In this document: in pieces, positions 9,501-16,921 of the stretch | How positions within the stretch are numbered: the stretch's first letter is position 1 | Layout of the letters: each line of letters begins with the position of its first letter | The notes under the pieces: generated by a model | The model's input: the letters and a program-made list of their open reading frames with translations, nothing else | Told to the model about the DNA's origin: nothing | The model's database searches: none | Assembly: GCA_964474655.1 (NCBI GenBank) | Contig: CAYYTU010000036.1 | Span: forward strand, 1-30,972 | Direction of reading: 5' to 3' | Source of the DNA: CAYYTU01 sp964474655 | GTDB taxonomy: Bacteria > Chloroflexota > Anaerolineae > B4-G1 | DNA: 30,972 bases | Position numbers and translations under genes: made by a program

Positions 9501-10005
9501 TCAGATTGAAAGGCTGTATATTATGGCTCACGGATGGGCAAGTGGTTTACAGCTGAATGCAGGGGAGAACAGGTGGGATTCTAGCAGTCAATTTACGACG
9601 AATGATCTTAGCTCTTCGTTAAGTACAAAGTTTGCCTCAGATGCAGAAGTGCATATTCAAGCATGCCACGTGGGTAGAAGTTTTGCCCAGCAAATTGCTA
9701 ACACTTGGCAGGTAACAGTATACGCATCCAAGAAGAGTTTTAAGTTTTGGAAACGACAGAAAGAAGTCGTTACCAGGAAAGATGTTTGGTATTGGCCCTG
9801 GCCTGTTGTCGATGAACGAGAATGGGTAGATGTGGCTCCTGGGGAGGATGTTTCGGGTGAGAAAACAAGATGGGTGAAGTATCATGGAGAGGACATTGAG
9901 TATGGAGAAGATACCTATGTTGAGATGTTCCCTTATAGTCTGGGTGGATTCTTGACGATAAGGTCGCCCAACGCATACCGTCGTTTTGATCCATCGACTA
10001 ATTAG
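3526..10005 (+). CDS. secreted Rhs/YD-repeat polymorphic toxin with caspase-like C-terminal domain
   Basis: 2159 residues from ATG 3526 (AAGGAGAG at 3513-3520); an in-frame start at 3490 has no such site. Layout: signal peptide 1-36 (…RPAAAA/EPE); YLPLVLRDY at 65-73; ZU5-like beta domain about 83-220 (GGEIGSPDGRVEVHFHPEA); an unassigned region 230-470; Rhs entry motif DPVSFSTGNH at 477; about 49 YD repeats of ~21 residues (666-1775); Rhs core (RHWYQTDGLDSVV at 1817 to NPTSRFDPYG, Asp1919). The C-terminal domain (1923-2159) has IERLYIMAHG (His2002) and VHIQACHVG (Cys2047). The spacing and the QAC-x-G-type motif match the His/Cys dyad of clan CD (caspase-like) peptidases. Base composition falls from 43/60 GC at 6601-6660 to 29/60 at 9361-9420. 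Known Rhs proteins form a shell around a toxic tip; secretion and peptidase activity here are inferred. Confidence 0.85.
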   Translation: MNSGWTRRVNQLLSLVVIVSMVIGSAGVLVRPAAAAEPEAHQQLSPYLPVRWQGQDADEPESIVYLPLVLRDYRPPAETEALIEPGVGGEIGSPDGRVEVHFHPEAVTQTVRVRYESIEPPALPPDDLGVGGPAFDVSAWTLDGDPVHSFPPIVEIITDTNPWTSYVTPTVKIFYHYTPEDIEGLEEGQLYLYTRDSTEESWKEVPSAPFMEEQVLEAHVDHLSDFVPMAPVAARSGMLTLADTADSELKLALDPDDDVGHAYWPDVGEVREGPTAFRLAEETRQRFEDNDCQLDVLITRASADERFVDRTVRASRARGVEADMFATLAFNALTGDPWGVEGDGGLLGWPRAGNPTDTELVNAFFGVIDKHTGRPYGWGDPGHPLLPYAEFSDVAPMYAHIETLYLDHNYDYKGVIRPHFGRIVDATYEALATRLAEEGLVCGDDNQPPPIPAPPSAEVLQRMRDLGYQSYQRYGADPVSFSTGNHVVQVRLLRVPGRGGMDFDLTLTYNAQDVRDDLLGYGWSFPYNARAQRYSDDSVTVALADGRTYHYTWNGSGYDAPAGVHARLEKTDQGWDWVTPLETTLAFSETVGGFGILTERRDRQGNALHFDYDLSGQDNWKDGEDVPRPPLTTITDDAGRTIDVQTDAETSHITRLDVWDGRSYSFTYDDAGNLTRIDGPAGQLRRFAYDSRHRMIKEWDAEDILFLQSVYDDRDRVIEQIDADGTHSYLAYDPGERTTTFTDNLGHEEVYHWDDLNRVTGEQDAEGNQVINTYDEDYNLIARTDAVRFGESHGHTTRYAYDAHGNLIARYDPIPPNADYATDVTRWAYDEHNQVISKTNALGQTWRYEYDADGNLIRTLRPDGTETTATYNAWGQPLTITDAEGRTTTYVYDDVGNLTETRYPDGTTTSSDYDAAGREIAYTDANGHTVEFEYDDRDNITRIVDPKGAESRFEYDANDLLVRSVDRRGGERHYRYDANLKLVAEQDAEGRWTRYAYDALYRRTAMTDTAGDVTRYTYDDAGRLIAVTDPTGATTRYAYDANGNQTAVIDAEGNRTRMIYDAADRLKYRIDANGARTEYCYNAEDQLVRTIGPRGEVTDYTYDALGRLIAVKDPLGNVTRYEHDDVGNRTAVVDPLGHRTDYAYDAMGRVTAIERPALADGRRPTTQFAYDDVGNTTVITDALGHTATYTYDENDNVVTITDPLGGETTYTYDAEGNPVAVTDAKDHTVTTTYDLVGNPVQIEDAMGYTTTMTYDDDYNLVARTNAAGQTTSYAYDVQGRLLRETDPLGHATTYERDALGRVTTVTDANGHATRYAYDSKGNLIAVTDALSGTTRYGYDEVGNLTVITDANGYVTTFTYNFLNQLKRETNPLENSWWYSYDAAGRMTRRVDAMWRATTYDYDSNDRLTAIRYGTTQSPSPGRGGDRGGVTHPVTFTYDLAGNKTGMCDGLPALSGVEGGCTTHVYDALGRRTRTTDWLGRVITRTYDAVGNVTGLTYPNGQQVQYAYDANDRLTAFTDPHGESSIYQRNALGQVTRLAHPNNTVATFTYDDAGRLTGIDNRRQGAAQPQSAYAYAMDKVGNRVEVVETRAPFDGSGDPVELAHTYAYDALDRLVGAATDAPPSETTYAFDAVGNRLRKSGTVLAPDPGVPELPVAPEPEQTTYTYNAANQLTEVDGPDATTALDYNANGDRVRETEVLTDGTTLITDYVYDREDRLTGVTKSVSDTTALTVTMVATYTYDGYGRRARKAVAYPDAITSTQVITYLYDGLDIIGAQLEQNGTVTETTYYLAPSPVTGMRRPLEMERLPNPATGFAGDRHWYQTDGLDSVVALTDESGDLASPFLYDEYGQLLAGTTELQLFAYTGQDYDVETGLYHFYARYYDAQSGTWLSADVLVGDYDSPLTLNRHLFVLVNPTSRFDPYGYSSERCSVGGSEVKYIILYGDYSNTASFEAAGYTQKQKALNEGYSNSEILLQMVSTVNDLLRAIRDRSSSQIERLYIMAHGWASGLQLNAGENRWDSSSQFTTNDLSSSLSTKFASDAEVHIQACHVGRSFAQQIANTWQVTVYASKKSFKFWKRQKEVVTRKDVWYWPWPVVDEREWVDVAPGEDVSGEKTRWVKYHGEDIEYGEDTYVEMFPYSLGGFLTIRSPNAYRRFDPSTN
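7773..7813 (+). repeat. in-frame palindromic repeat insert in the Rhs gene
   Basis: A C-rich arm (CCCCTCTCC) and a G-rich arm (GGGGAGGGG) separated by TGGCA, then ACAGGGGTGGGGTGA. It interrupts a YD repeat and encodes QSPSPGRGGDRGGVTH, unlike anything else in the protein. This looks like a mobile or amplified short palindrome accepted in frame. Confidence 0.6.
7878..7899 (-). repeat. interspersed short repeat, copy C (inverted)
   Basis: The reverse complement reads CCCTTCGAC, three bases, then GCTCAGGGCA, matching copies A and B. It adds LPALSGVEGG between GNKTGMCDG and CTTHVYDALG in the YD repeats. Confidence 0.7.
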
Positions 10006-10020
10006 AGGTCGGAGGTTGGA

Positions 10021-10539
10021 GTGATATTCAGTGCGTTGTTTCATAATAATCAAGATATATTCCGAAGTATTCATTTAGATAATCGCCGAAGGGCCATGTT
10101 AATTGCTTTCTTGTTGATTGGGATCATGGTGTTTGTGTTCTGGACTGTGTACAAGTATCGTGTTGCTAAATTGACACCTAAAATAGTCCTCGATGCGATC
10201 AGGGAGGCGGGGGTTGAGGTTACGGGTCTGCAAGATATAACCACCTATCCTGGTCCGTTATTGCCAGCACAAGAAGGTTTACGCTTTTCCACCCATGCAC
10301 AGGGTAAATACTTTGATGTTCTGATTGTGCTTTATTCATCACGGAGTGAAGCGAAAAGAAGTGCACAGGAAGTCAACGCGCTCAATCGGCGGATGAGTGG
10401 GCATTTTGGGAGCGCTTATACACAAGGGCGTATTCTGTTATTGGTAGGCACAACGGAACCACAGATTGCGCGGCAATTTCGATGGATATTGCGCTCGACG
10501 ACGGTTTATGAACTTCTACCGTTCCGAAAATCCCCCTAG
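10021..10539 (+). CDS. small membrane-anchored protein, candidate immunity protein for the Rhs tip
   Basis: 172 residues from GTG 10021 with GGAGG at 10011-10015, 15 bp after the Rhs stop. One transmembrane segment (about 25-44, AMLIAFLLIGIMVFVFWTVY) has Arg before it. A soluble domain follows (LTPKIVLDAIREAGVEVTGLQ … GKYFDVLIVLYSSRSEAKRSAQEVNALN … GRILLLVGTTEPQIARQF) that alternates strands and helices and most likely faces outward. No catalytic motif and no recognised family. It shares the AT-rich composition of the Rhs tip (17/60 GC in 10021-10080). Its position just 3' of the toxin tip is where Rhs and CDI loci keep immunity genes; an outward-facing domain would suit a toxin acting outside the cytoplasm. 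The function is inferred from position and composition. Confidence 0.6.
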   Translation: MIFSALFHNNQDIFRSIHLDNRRRAMLIAFLLIGIMVFVFWTVYKYRVAKLTPKIVLDAIREAGVEVTGLQDITTYPGPLLPAQEGLRFSTHAQGKYFDVLIVLYSSRSEAKRSAQEVNALNRRMSGHFGSAYTQGRILLLVGTTEPQIARQFRWILRSTTVYELLPFRKSP

Positions 10540-11125
10540 CTTTGCTGAGAAAAGACTCTTGCGTGGACTATTCCAACTCTTGATCGACACTATCCGAGCG
10601 GCTATCGCGCTGGGCCTCTTGGGCTGGGGAGTGTCGTGCTCGGCGGGATCATCCTGCTCTCTCGAAGACGTGTTGCTAGGCCAGAAGGCCCTTCCCGGCG
10701 CCTGGCAGAGCGAGTTTGGCGCAGTATATCTACCCGCACAAGACAGGCTCGGTGCGCGTCGCGCTTATCACATTTTCCTGGAACGGGATGACCTGACCGC
10801 CCAGCAGACGATCTACGAATACGCAAGTCCGTTGCAGGCCCGCTTTCACTTCTGGTTTGACCGGGAAGTGTTCTTCCCCAGCAGCTGGGCCTGGGAGACG
10901 CTGGAGAATTCGCCAGCCGTGGATGCCGACCGCTATCGCATCCTCTGTGGCGATTCTGAAGATGAGTATCTGGGACGGCGCTGCGGGGCTCTGATGCAAT
11001 ATGGCCCTTATCTTTCGGACTTCAGCACCTTGATTGACGATCAGACGATGCAGGTGGAGGATTTCAAACCGTTGGTGACCACCATCGACGAGCGGTTCAA
11101 GCGCTGTGAGCAGCAAGAACCGTAA
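10508..11125 (+). CDS. small secreted protein, hypothetical
   Basis: 205 residues from ATG 10508, overlapping the preceding gene by 32 bp; no clear ribosome binding site, so coupling is likely. The N-terminal 27 residues precede a hydrophobic stretch (AAIALGLLGWGVSCSAGSSC) that could be a signal peptide or an unusual lipobox (GVSC). The rest has several Cys residues and a mixed fold (GAWQSEFGAVYLP … ARRAYHIFLERDDLTAQQTIYEYASPLQARFHFWFDREVFFPSSWAWE … RRCGALMQYGPYLSDFSTLID). It resembles small Chloroflexota lipoproteins of unknown function, from memory only. The DNA coding for its signal region is nearly identical to that of the next gene. It may be a second immunity or accessory protein of the Rhs locus. 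Confidence 0.6.
   Translation: MNFYRSENPPSFAEKRLLRGLFQLLIDTIRAAIALGLLGWGVSCSAGSSCSLEDVLLGQKALPGAWQSEFGAVYLPAQDRLGARRAYHIFLERDDLTAQQTIYEYASPLQARFHFWFDREVFFPSSWAWETLENSPAVDADRYRILCGDSEDEYLGRRCGALMQYGPYLSDFSTLIDDQTMQVEDFKPLVTTIDERFKRCEQQEP
10607..10647 (+). repeat. duplicated signal-sequence DNA, copy 1
   Basis: 41 bp, 36 identical to 11212-11252. It encodes ALGLLGWGVSCSAG against ALGLFGWGLSRSAA in the next gene. It lies just downstream of where the AT-rich tract ends. Confidence 0.75.
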
Positions 11126-11163
11126 AGGCATTCCTATCAGCACATCACCATAAGGAGCAGACG

Positions 11164-14100
11164 ATGAAACGATGGCACACGCTTTCGGCTGGCATCATCC
11201 TGGCGCTGGTTGCGCTGGGCCTCTTCGGTTGGGGATTGTCGCGCTCGGCGGCGGCCACGTCGCAGGCGACCGTCTCCGCGGGCGACACCGTGGTCCCGCT
11301 GGGCCCGGCCCAGGCCGACGTGCGCACCGCCTACCACGACGTCCTGGCGCACCTCTACGGCGGCGGGCGCGTCCACTGGGCCGCCGACGCCTTCGGCGAT
11401 GGCACGCTGGGCCTCTTCGCACCCGGCGACTTCATCATCCCGGAGGGGCTGGACACCACCGCCGACCACGTCGACCTGACCGGCACGCTGCCGCTGAGCC
11501 GCGCCTACGCCCTCCAGCCGCTGGACATCGCCCTGCTCCGCTCCTCGGCCCGCGTCGGCGTCGAAAGCGGCGAGGTCGTCGCTATGTGGGAGATCGCCGA
11601 GATCCGCCAGACGCTCGACGGCTACCTGCTGGGCGCGGCGCCCTACGACGTGCTGACCGAGACCGGCGTCGCCCAGGGCCTGAGCGGCTACGACCTGCTG
11701 ATCGTGCCCGCCTTCCGCAGCGACGCCCGCGATGACGTGCTGGCCCGGCTGGACGAAAGCGGCGCCCTGACCGCCATCGAGGCCTTCGTGGCCCGCGGCG
11801 GCACGCTCTACGCCCAGGGCAGCGGCCTCTTCGTGGCCCAGGCGGCCGGCGCCCTGCCCCAAGGCACCGTCGATCCCATCGAACGCGTCCGGCTGGAAAC
11901 GCCCGACGCCATCGCCAACCGCGGCCGGATGGAGATTGCCATACCCGATGATCCGCTGGCCTACAGCTGGCTCACCGACACGCTCTACATCCTGGACGAT
12001 CCCATCCTGCACCCCGGCGAGGGGACCGAGGTGGTAGCGCAGCTAGTCAACGTCGAGGACCGCGCGAGCGCCCCGGCCGTCGTGCGCCACCGTGTGATGG
12101 CGGGGGCCACCCCCCGGCATCGCCCGCACGAATCCGGCCAGGTGATCGGCGTGGTCGGCCATCCCACCGACCCCACCCGCCGCAGCCAGGTGCCGCTCTT
12201 TATGGACGCGCTGCTCTCGGCGCTGGCCGGACGCGCCGACTTCCACGGCGACGCCATCCAGACCTTCAACCCAGACTATCCGCCCCACGAGTTCCCGGCC
12301 TACGAGCGGGTGCCCGTCAGCGCCACGCTCCACGTCGAGAACCTGTGGGACGCGCCGCTGAGCGGCGTGCGGGTGACCGAGACCGTCGCGCCCGGCTACG
12401 TGCTGACCGGGGCCATCGAGCCGACGCCGGCCCTCACCGCCCCGACCGAGGCCGGCGGCGCGCGGATCGTCTGGACCTTCGACCAGCTGGCTGCCCACCA
12501 AGCGCTGACGCTCTCCTACCGAGCCGTCACCTCGCCCAGCGTGCTGGCCGCGGGCGTCGGCACCTTCAGCCGGGGGACGCTGGCCTACACGGATCTCTCC
12601 GGCGAGCCAGCGCACGTGGCGCACCGACCCTTCGAACTCACCGCGCGGATGGCGGCTCGGCTGGTCGGCGACCGCGACCTGGAGGCCGACCGCCATTACC
12701 GCATCCCGGCCGAGGGCGTCTACCTGGACATGGCGCTGCCGCTGGAGAACAAGGAGGAGACGCTGGCCTCGTCGGTGGTGATGACCGATTGGGTCTACCT
12801 GCTCGCGCCCATCGTCGATTACGCCGACCAGCACGCCATCCTGAGCGCCAACGATGGCGAGACGGTCTGGATGCGCAACGAGCCTTACCTCTGGGCCGGC
12901 GACTACCCGGCTTGGGAGGGCGCCGCGGCGCCGACGGAGACGATCACGCTGGACGACTGGCGAGCATTGCCGGAAAAGCAGTGGTGCGTCTTCACCAGCG
13001 CCCACGGGATCCACACCGATCCGCCGTCGACCACGGTGCAGACGCAGGACCTCGGTTCCTTCGTCACCATCCCGCCCACCTACACCGACGCCATCACGGT
13101 CACTGCGGATGATGAGCTGCTGCTGCCCTGTTACCCGCTCACCTTCGACCTGGGCGACATCCCCGGCTACTGGTACGAGGAGCCGGCCGTGCGCTACGGC
13201 GTCCACTCGCTTGAGCTGTTGGGGCGCGAGGTGGTCTTTCACGGCACCCCGCGCGAGGATACGGTGGTGCTGCCGCACGACGCCGGCTCGGTCTACGTGG
13301 CGGCCGGGACGGAGACGGTTCCCTTCCGCCAGCATGCGGATAAACGCCATCCGTGGGAGACTGCCACGCCCTATCACGCCCCGTCGCCCACCACGCCGAG
13401 GCTCTCCTGGCAGGACGTCTGGTCACGCACGCACACCATGCCCTTCCGCGCCACCTTCTACGATGTCTGGGACTGGGATTCCTGCGCCACCTGCGGCGGC
13501 GAGGAGAGCGAGCAGCACGCCGGGTTGGCCGTCACCTTCGGCCTCTGGATCGATACCGATGGCGACGGCGAGGCCGACAAGCCGGTGAAGGAGATCCCCA
13601 CCCGGCTGGACGAGGCTCAATTGCGGCTGCTGGGCAAGACCTACAGCGCCAACGCTGGCGACGACGACTTCACCATCCCCGCCGGCGAGAACCTGATCGA
13701 GCTGCCCATCTTCAAAGGGCTGGGGATCAAGATCGGCCCGCAGAGCGCGACCTGGTACGATTCCTGGCGCGAGGCCGGTCCCGGCGCCACCGAGCTGATC
13801 ACCGTCTCCGAGCAGACGGCCTACGACCACCTCTTCTTCCAGCAGGAGATCCCGCCGGGCTCCTGGGCCTCCTTCGTCGTCTCGGCCACCATCGAGAACT
13901 ACCCCTTCNNNNNNNNNNNNNNNNNNNNNNNNNNNNNNNNNNNNNNNNNNNNNNNNNNNNNNNNNNNNNNNNNNNNNNNNNNNNNNNNNNNNNNNNNNNN
14001 NNNNNNNNCCCTTCAACCGCGAGGGGCTGTTCAAGCTCCACGACGGCGGGCGGCTGGTCTATCGCCAGCCCATCGCCGGGCCGAACCGCTACGAGGTCTA

Positions 14101-16195
14101 CGACGCCCACGTCCACGCCGCCGAGGGTTGGTCCAGCGACGGCGCGGTCGCGAAGCGCGGCGGCCCGACCGCGGTCAGCATCTACAGCGACACCGTCATC
14201 TTCCTCACCCAGGTCTGGGACGAGCACGACCCGCGGGCCTTCAATCGCTTCTACGATCCCTACCTCAAGAGCTGGGGCTACGGCGATCTGGTCTGGTCCA
14301 CCTACGTGGGCGGGCGCGAGGAGAAGACGCTCTTCCACTCCACGCTGGGGCCGGATGATCCTGATGATCATACCCGCGTGCGCGTGGCGCTGGATAACAA
14401 CACCGGCCTCACGCTGACCAACCTCAGCGTCGACCTGGCGCCGCCGGCCGGGCTGACCGCCACGCCGCTTTACACCGATCCGGAGACGGCGCCGGAGCCG
14501 ATCTGGCCGGAGCTCTCCTTCCTCAACCGCGAGACCGTGCCCGACGCCTGGCGCAGCGTCTGGTACTTCGACCTGGCCGTCGAGGACGTGCCCGCTGAGT
14601 TATGGGGTCAAGTGCTGGAGGTGCCTGTCGCGGTCGCGGCGGACAATCTGCCCGCGGGGTACGAGGCCCCGCCGGCGCGGATCGCCCTCCGTGTGGTGGC
14701 GGGAGCCACCTCCCGGCACCGCCAGCGCCCTGGCGATGCCACGCCGACCTTCGTCTCCGGCCCGGCGCACGATCTGGTGCTGACCGACGCTGTGCCCGCG
14801 AACGTGCGGCTGGACGCGGCGGCCCTGGTGACCGACACGGCCACCGTCGACGCGCTGCGACAGGCGATGGACGCCGACGCCGGACATCCGCTTTCGGACA
14901 CAGCCGGGGCGCTCTTCGCTTCGCTGACGCCCACCGTGCCCTTCACCAGCGCCGACGGCGTGGCCACCTTCGAGCTGCCGGCCGCGATGCGGGAGCTACC
15001 CTCAGCACACCAACCCTGGTATCTGGTGAGCAAGGCCACGCTGATCCGGGCGCAGCACGGGCCCAACGTGGTCAACGACGGCCCCACCATTCATTACACG
15101 GACACCTTCGGCCTGCGCTGGCAGGAGCAAGGCGAGGGGCTGACCGTGGAGGCCCACGGCGCCGCCATCTGGGTCGATTACTACTGCAACGGTGGCTGGG
15201 GGGCATCGTCGCTGGAGGCCTCGCGCGAGGTGGCCTCGGTCGGCGGTTCGTGCTTCATCCCCGATCACGGCCCATCCGAGATCGTGATGGACGTCACGGC
15301 CTACAACGCCGGCGACGCCGTGGCCCGGGGCGTCACCGTCACGCTGACGCTGCCGGACGGCGTGACCGTCACCGAGTCGACGCCGCCCTGGGCCGCTCTG
15401 GGCGAGGATCGGGTCACCTGGAACCTGGGCGACCTGGCGCCCGGCGCCTGGCGACAGTTCGAGATCATCTTCCGGGTCGAGCCCCAGGAGGGCGAGTGGG
15501 AGGGCGAAGGCGGCGGAGAAACCCCGCTGAGCCTCACCGCGCAGGCCACATCGGCCGGCGATCGGATGCTGGCTATCCAACACACCAAGGGCGAGTTCTG
15601 GGACGACTACAGCGGCCGGGTGGTCCAGGGCCAGGTGGGCGACGACTTCTGGCTGAGCATATTCTCCCGCTGGAAGCGCGTCTACTTGCCCGTCTTGATG
15701 CGCAGCTATGACGGCCGGGCCGATCTGACGGTCGATGCCATCACCGTTGAGCTCTCCGACCCGGCTGCGCTGACGGTGGAAGTCAGCAACGCGGGCGACC
15801 GTGACGCTGCGGACTTCTGGGTCGATCTCTACCTGGACCCCGGCGCCGTGCCGGAGGGCAACCAGGCCTGGCCGGACCTGAGCCGCTACGGCGCGGCCTG
15901 GTTCGTGGACGATCTGGAGGCTGGGGAGAGCCTCACGCTCACCATCGATGACGCGTTCTATGAGGCCACGTACAGCCGCTGGCCGGACGCCTACGCGGCG
16001 GGCGAGCATACCATCTGGGCCTACGCCGATTCGTGGGGTCATCCGCAGCCCCACGGCGCGGTCGACGAGCGCGACGAAACGAACAACCGGCACGGTCCGG
16101 TCACGTTCACGGCGTCGGAGGCGGGGAGTATGTCAGGCACCTCGCCGCTCGAACCAGTGCCATCGCGGCCCTTACGACCAAAGGAGGATGAATAA
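11164..16195 (+). CDS. giant secreted multidomain protein (glutaminase-fold, DUF11-like, CARDB), split by assembly gap
   Basis: ATG 11164 with AAGGAG at 11151-11156. Signal peptide about 1-32 (LALVALGLFGWGLSRSAAA). Residues about 150-235 look like a class I glutamine amidotransferase-like fold (YDLLIVPAFRSDA … FVARGGTLYAQGSGLFVAQAAG) without an obvious catalytic Cys. Residues about 383-478 are a DUF11-like beta domain (VSATLHVENLWDAPLSGVRVTE). After the gap there are further beta domains, a second DUF11-like domain (near 15280-15480), VYLPVLMRSYDG and a CARDB domain (ADLTVDAITVELSDPAALTVEVSN). The frame shifts from 1 to 2 across the 100 N. Collapsing the N and a 6-bp CCCTTC shared by both edges restores one frame of about 1641 residues. 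It probably acts at the cell surface as an adhesin or scaffold; its role in the Rhs locus is unknown. Confidence 0.7.
11212..11252 (+). repeat. duplicated signal-sequence DNA, copy 2
   Basis: Partner of 10607-10647, in the signal peptide of the giant secreted protein; 36 of 41 positions are identical, including an unbroken GCGCTGGGCCTCTT. Confidence 0.75.
12091..12124 (+). repeat. in-frame repeat (RVMAGATPRHR), copy 1
   Basis: 34 bp, 30 identical to 14690-14723. Encodes RVMAGATPRHR. The core is self-complementary around GGCGGGGGCCACC. Confidence 0.6.
13909..14008. other. assembly gap of 100 N
   Basis: Exactly 100 N, the conventional placeholder for a gap of unknown size. Both edges are coding in the same direction. 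The left edge ends in CCCTTC and the right edge begins with CCCTTC, both in frame as Pro-Phe. Confidence 0.98.
14690..14723 (+). repeat. in-frame repeat (RVVAGATSRHR), copy 2
   Basis: Partner of 12091-12124. Contains GGTGGC-GGGA-GCCACC, a perfect small hairpin. Encodes RVVAGATSRHRQ between two beta-rich segments of the giant protein. Confidence 0.6.
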
Positions 16196-16728
16196 TGCAG
16201 GCGAAGCGTATGGGCATCTGGCTCACGACCCTGGGGATGGTCTTGCTCTTGATGTGGAGCGCCAGCGCGAACCTGGCGGGCGTCGCCGATGAGGCTATCG
16301 CCGCCGTGCCGACCTCCACCCGCCCCCCTACCCCATCGGGGCCCTCGCCGGATGCCGATGGTAAGGGGAATTCACTCGCGCTCCCTCGGGGCGGGACCAT
16401 CACGCTGAAGGCGCGCTTCCCCGATCAATGGCCCTGGTACAAGTGGCCCTGGCAGGACGTCTGGACGCGGGTCGAGTGGCGGGACAACGAGGGGCAATGG
16501 CACGCCGTCACCGGCTGGCGAGGCACGCTGGACGCCATCGCCGCCGATGGCGAGCGATACGTCGGCGAGAAGTCCTGGTGGGTCTACCAAGCAGACCTGG
16601 GGCGAGGGCCGTTCCGCTGGGCGGTCTACCCCCGCGAGGGGGGCGACTTGATCGCCCGCAGCGAACCGTTCCAGTTACCCGACGAGGTAAACGAGACCGT
16701 CACCATCGAGCTGTCGCTGACGCGGTAG
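16195..16728 (+). CDS. small secreted protein, hypothetical
   Basis: 177 residues. The ATG overlaps the previous stop as TAATG, with AAGGAGG at 16181-16187, so the gene is translationally coupled to the giant protein. Signal peptide about 1-25 (IWLTTLGMVLLLMWSASA). A Pro/Ser/Thr linker follows (about 40-55), then one compact Trp-rich beta domain (ITLKARFPDQWPWYKWPWQD … WTRVEWRDNEGQWHAVTGWRG … WWVYQADLGRGPFRWAVYPR … FQLPDEVNETVTIELSLTR). No family was recognised. The strand pattern suggests an Ig-like or carbohydrate-binding fold. It probably works outside the cell with the giant protein. Last gene of the Rhs locus; a hairpin follows 24 bp downstream. Confidence 0.7.
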   Translation: MQAKRMGIWLTTLGMVLLLMWSASANLAGVADEAIAAVPTSTRPPTPSGPSPDADGKGNSLALPRGGTITLKARFPDQWPWYKWPWQDVWTRVEWRDNEGQWHAVTGWRGTLDAIAADGERYVGEKSWWVYQADLGRGPFRWAVYPREGGDLIARSEPFQLPDEVNETVTIELSLTR

Positions 16729-16751
16729 CCCCCGGGCGGCACTTCGATCAT

Positions 16752-16796
16752 AACCTGGCGTCGGACAGGAGACCCTTCTTGTCGGCGCCAGGTTTA
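16752..16796 (+). terminator. terminator-like hairpin ending the Rhs locus
   Basis: AACCTGGCG (16752-16760) pairs perfectly with CGCCAGGTT (16786-16794), with further partial pairing inside. Only a short TTT follows, so termination efficiency is uncertain. Confidence 0.5.
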
Positions 16797-16893
16797 CTCG
16801 TCTGGACTCCTCTCCCGGTGATCCTGCCTCGTCTTCCCGCTGCAATCTAATCACTACACGAACCAGCCCCACGAAAGACAAAGACTCACACCC

Positions 16894-16921
16894 TGGACAT
16901 CCTCGCGTCTCCCGATATAAT
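16894..16921 (+). promoter_or_regulatory. promoter of the MarR-type gene
   Basis: TGGACA (16894-16899), a 16-bp spacer and a perfect TATAAT (16916-16921), 44 bp before the start codon. The operator palindrome starts at the last bases of the -10 box. Confidence 0.65.

Noticed and set aside
11137..13377. Long minus-strand frames across the giant secreted protein
   Set aside because: High GC bias creates stop-free antisense frames. Compositions are Gly/Val/Arg-rich and the plus frame has coherent domains.
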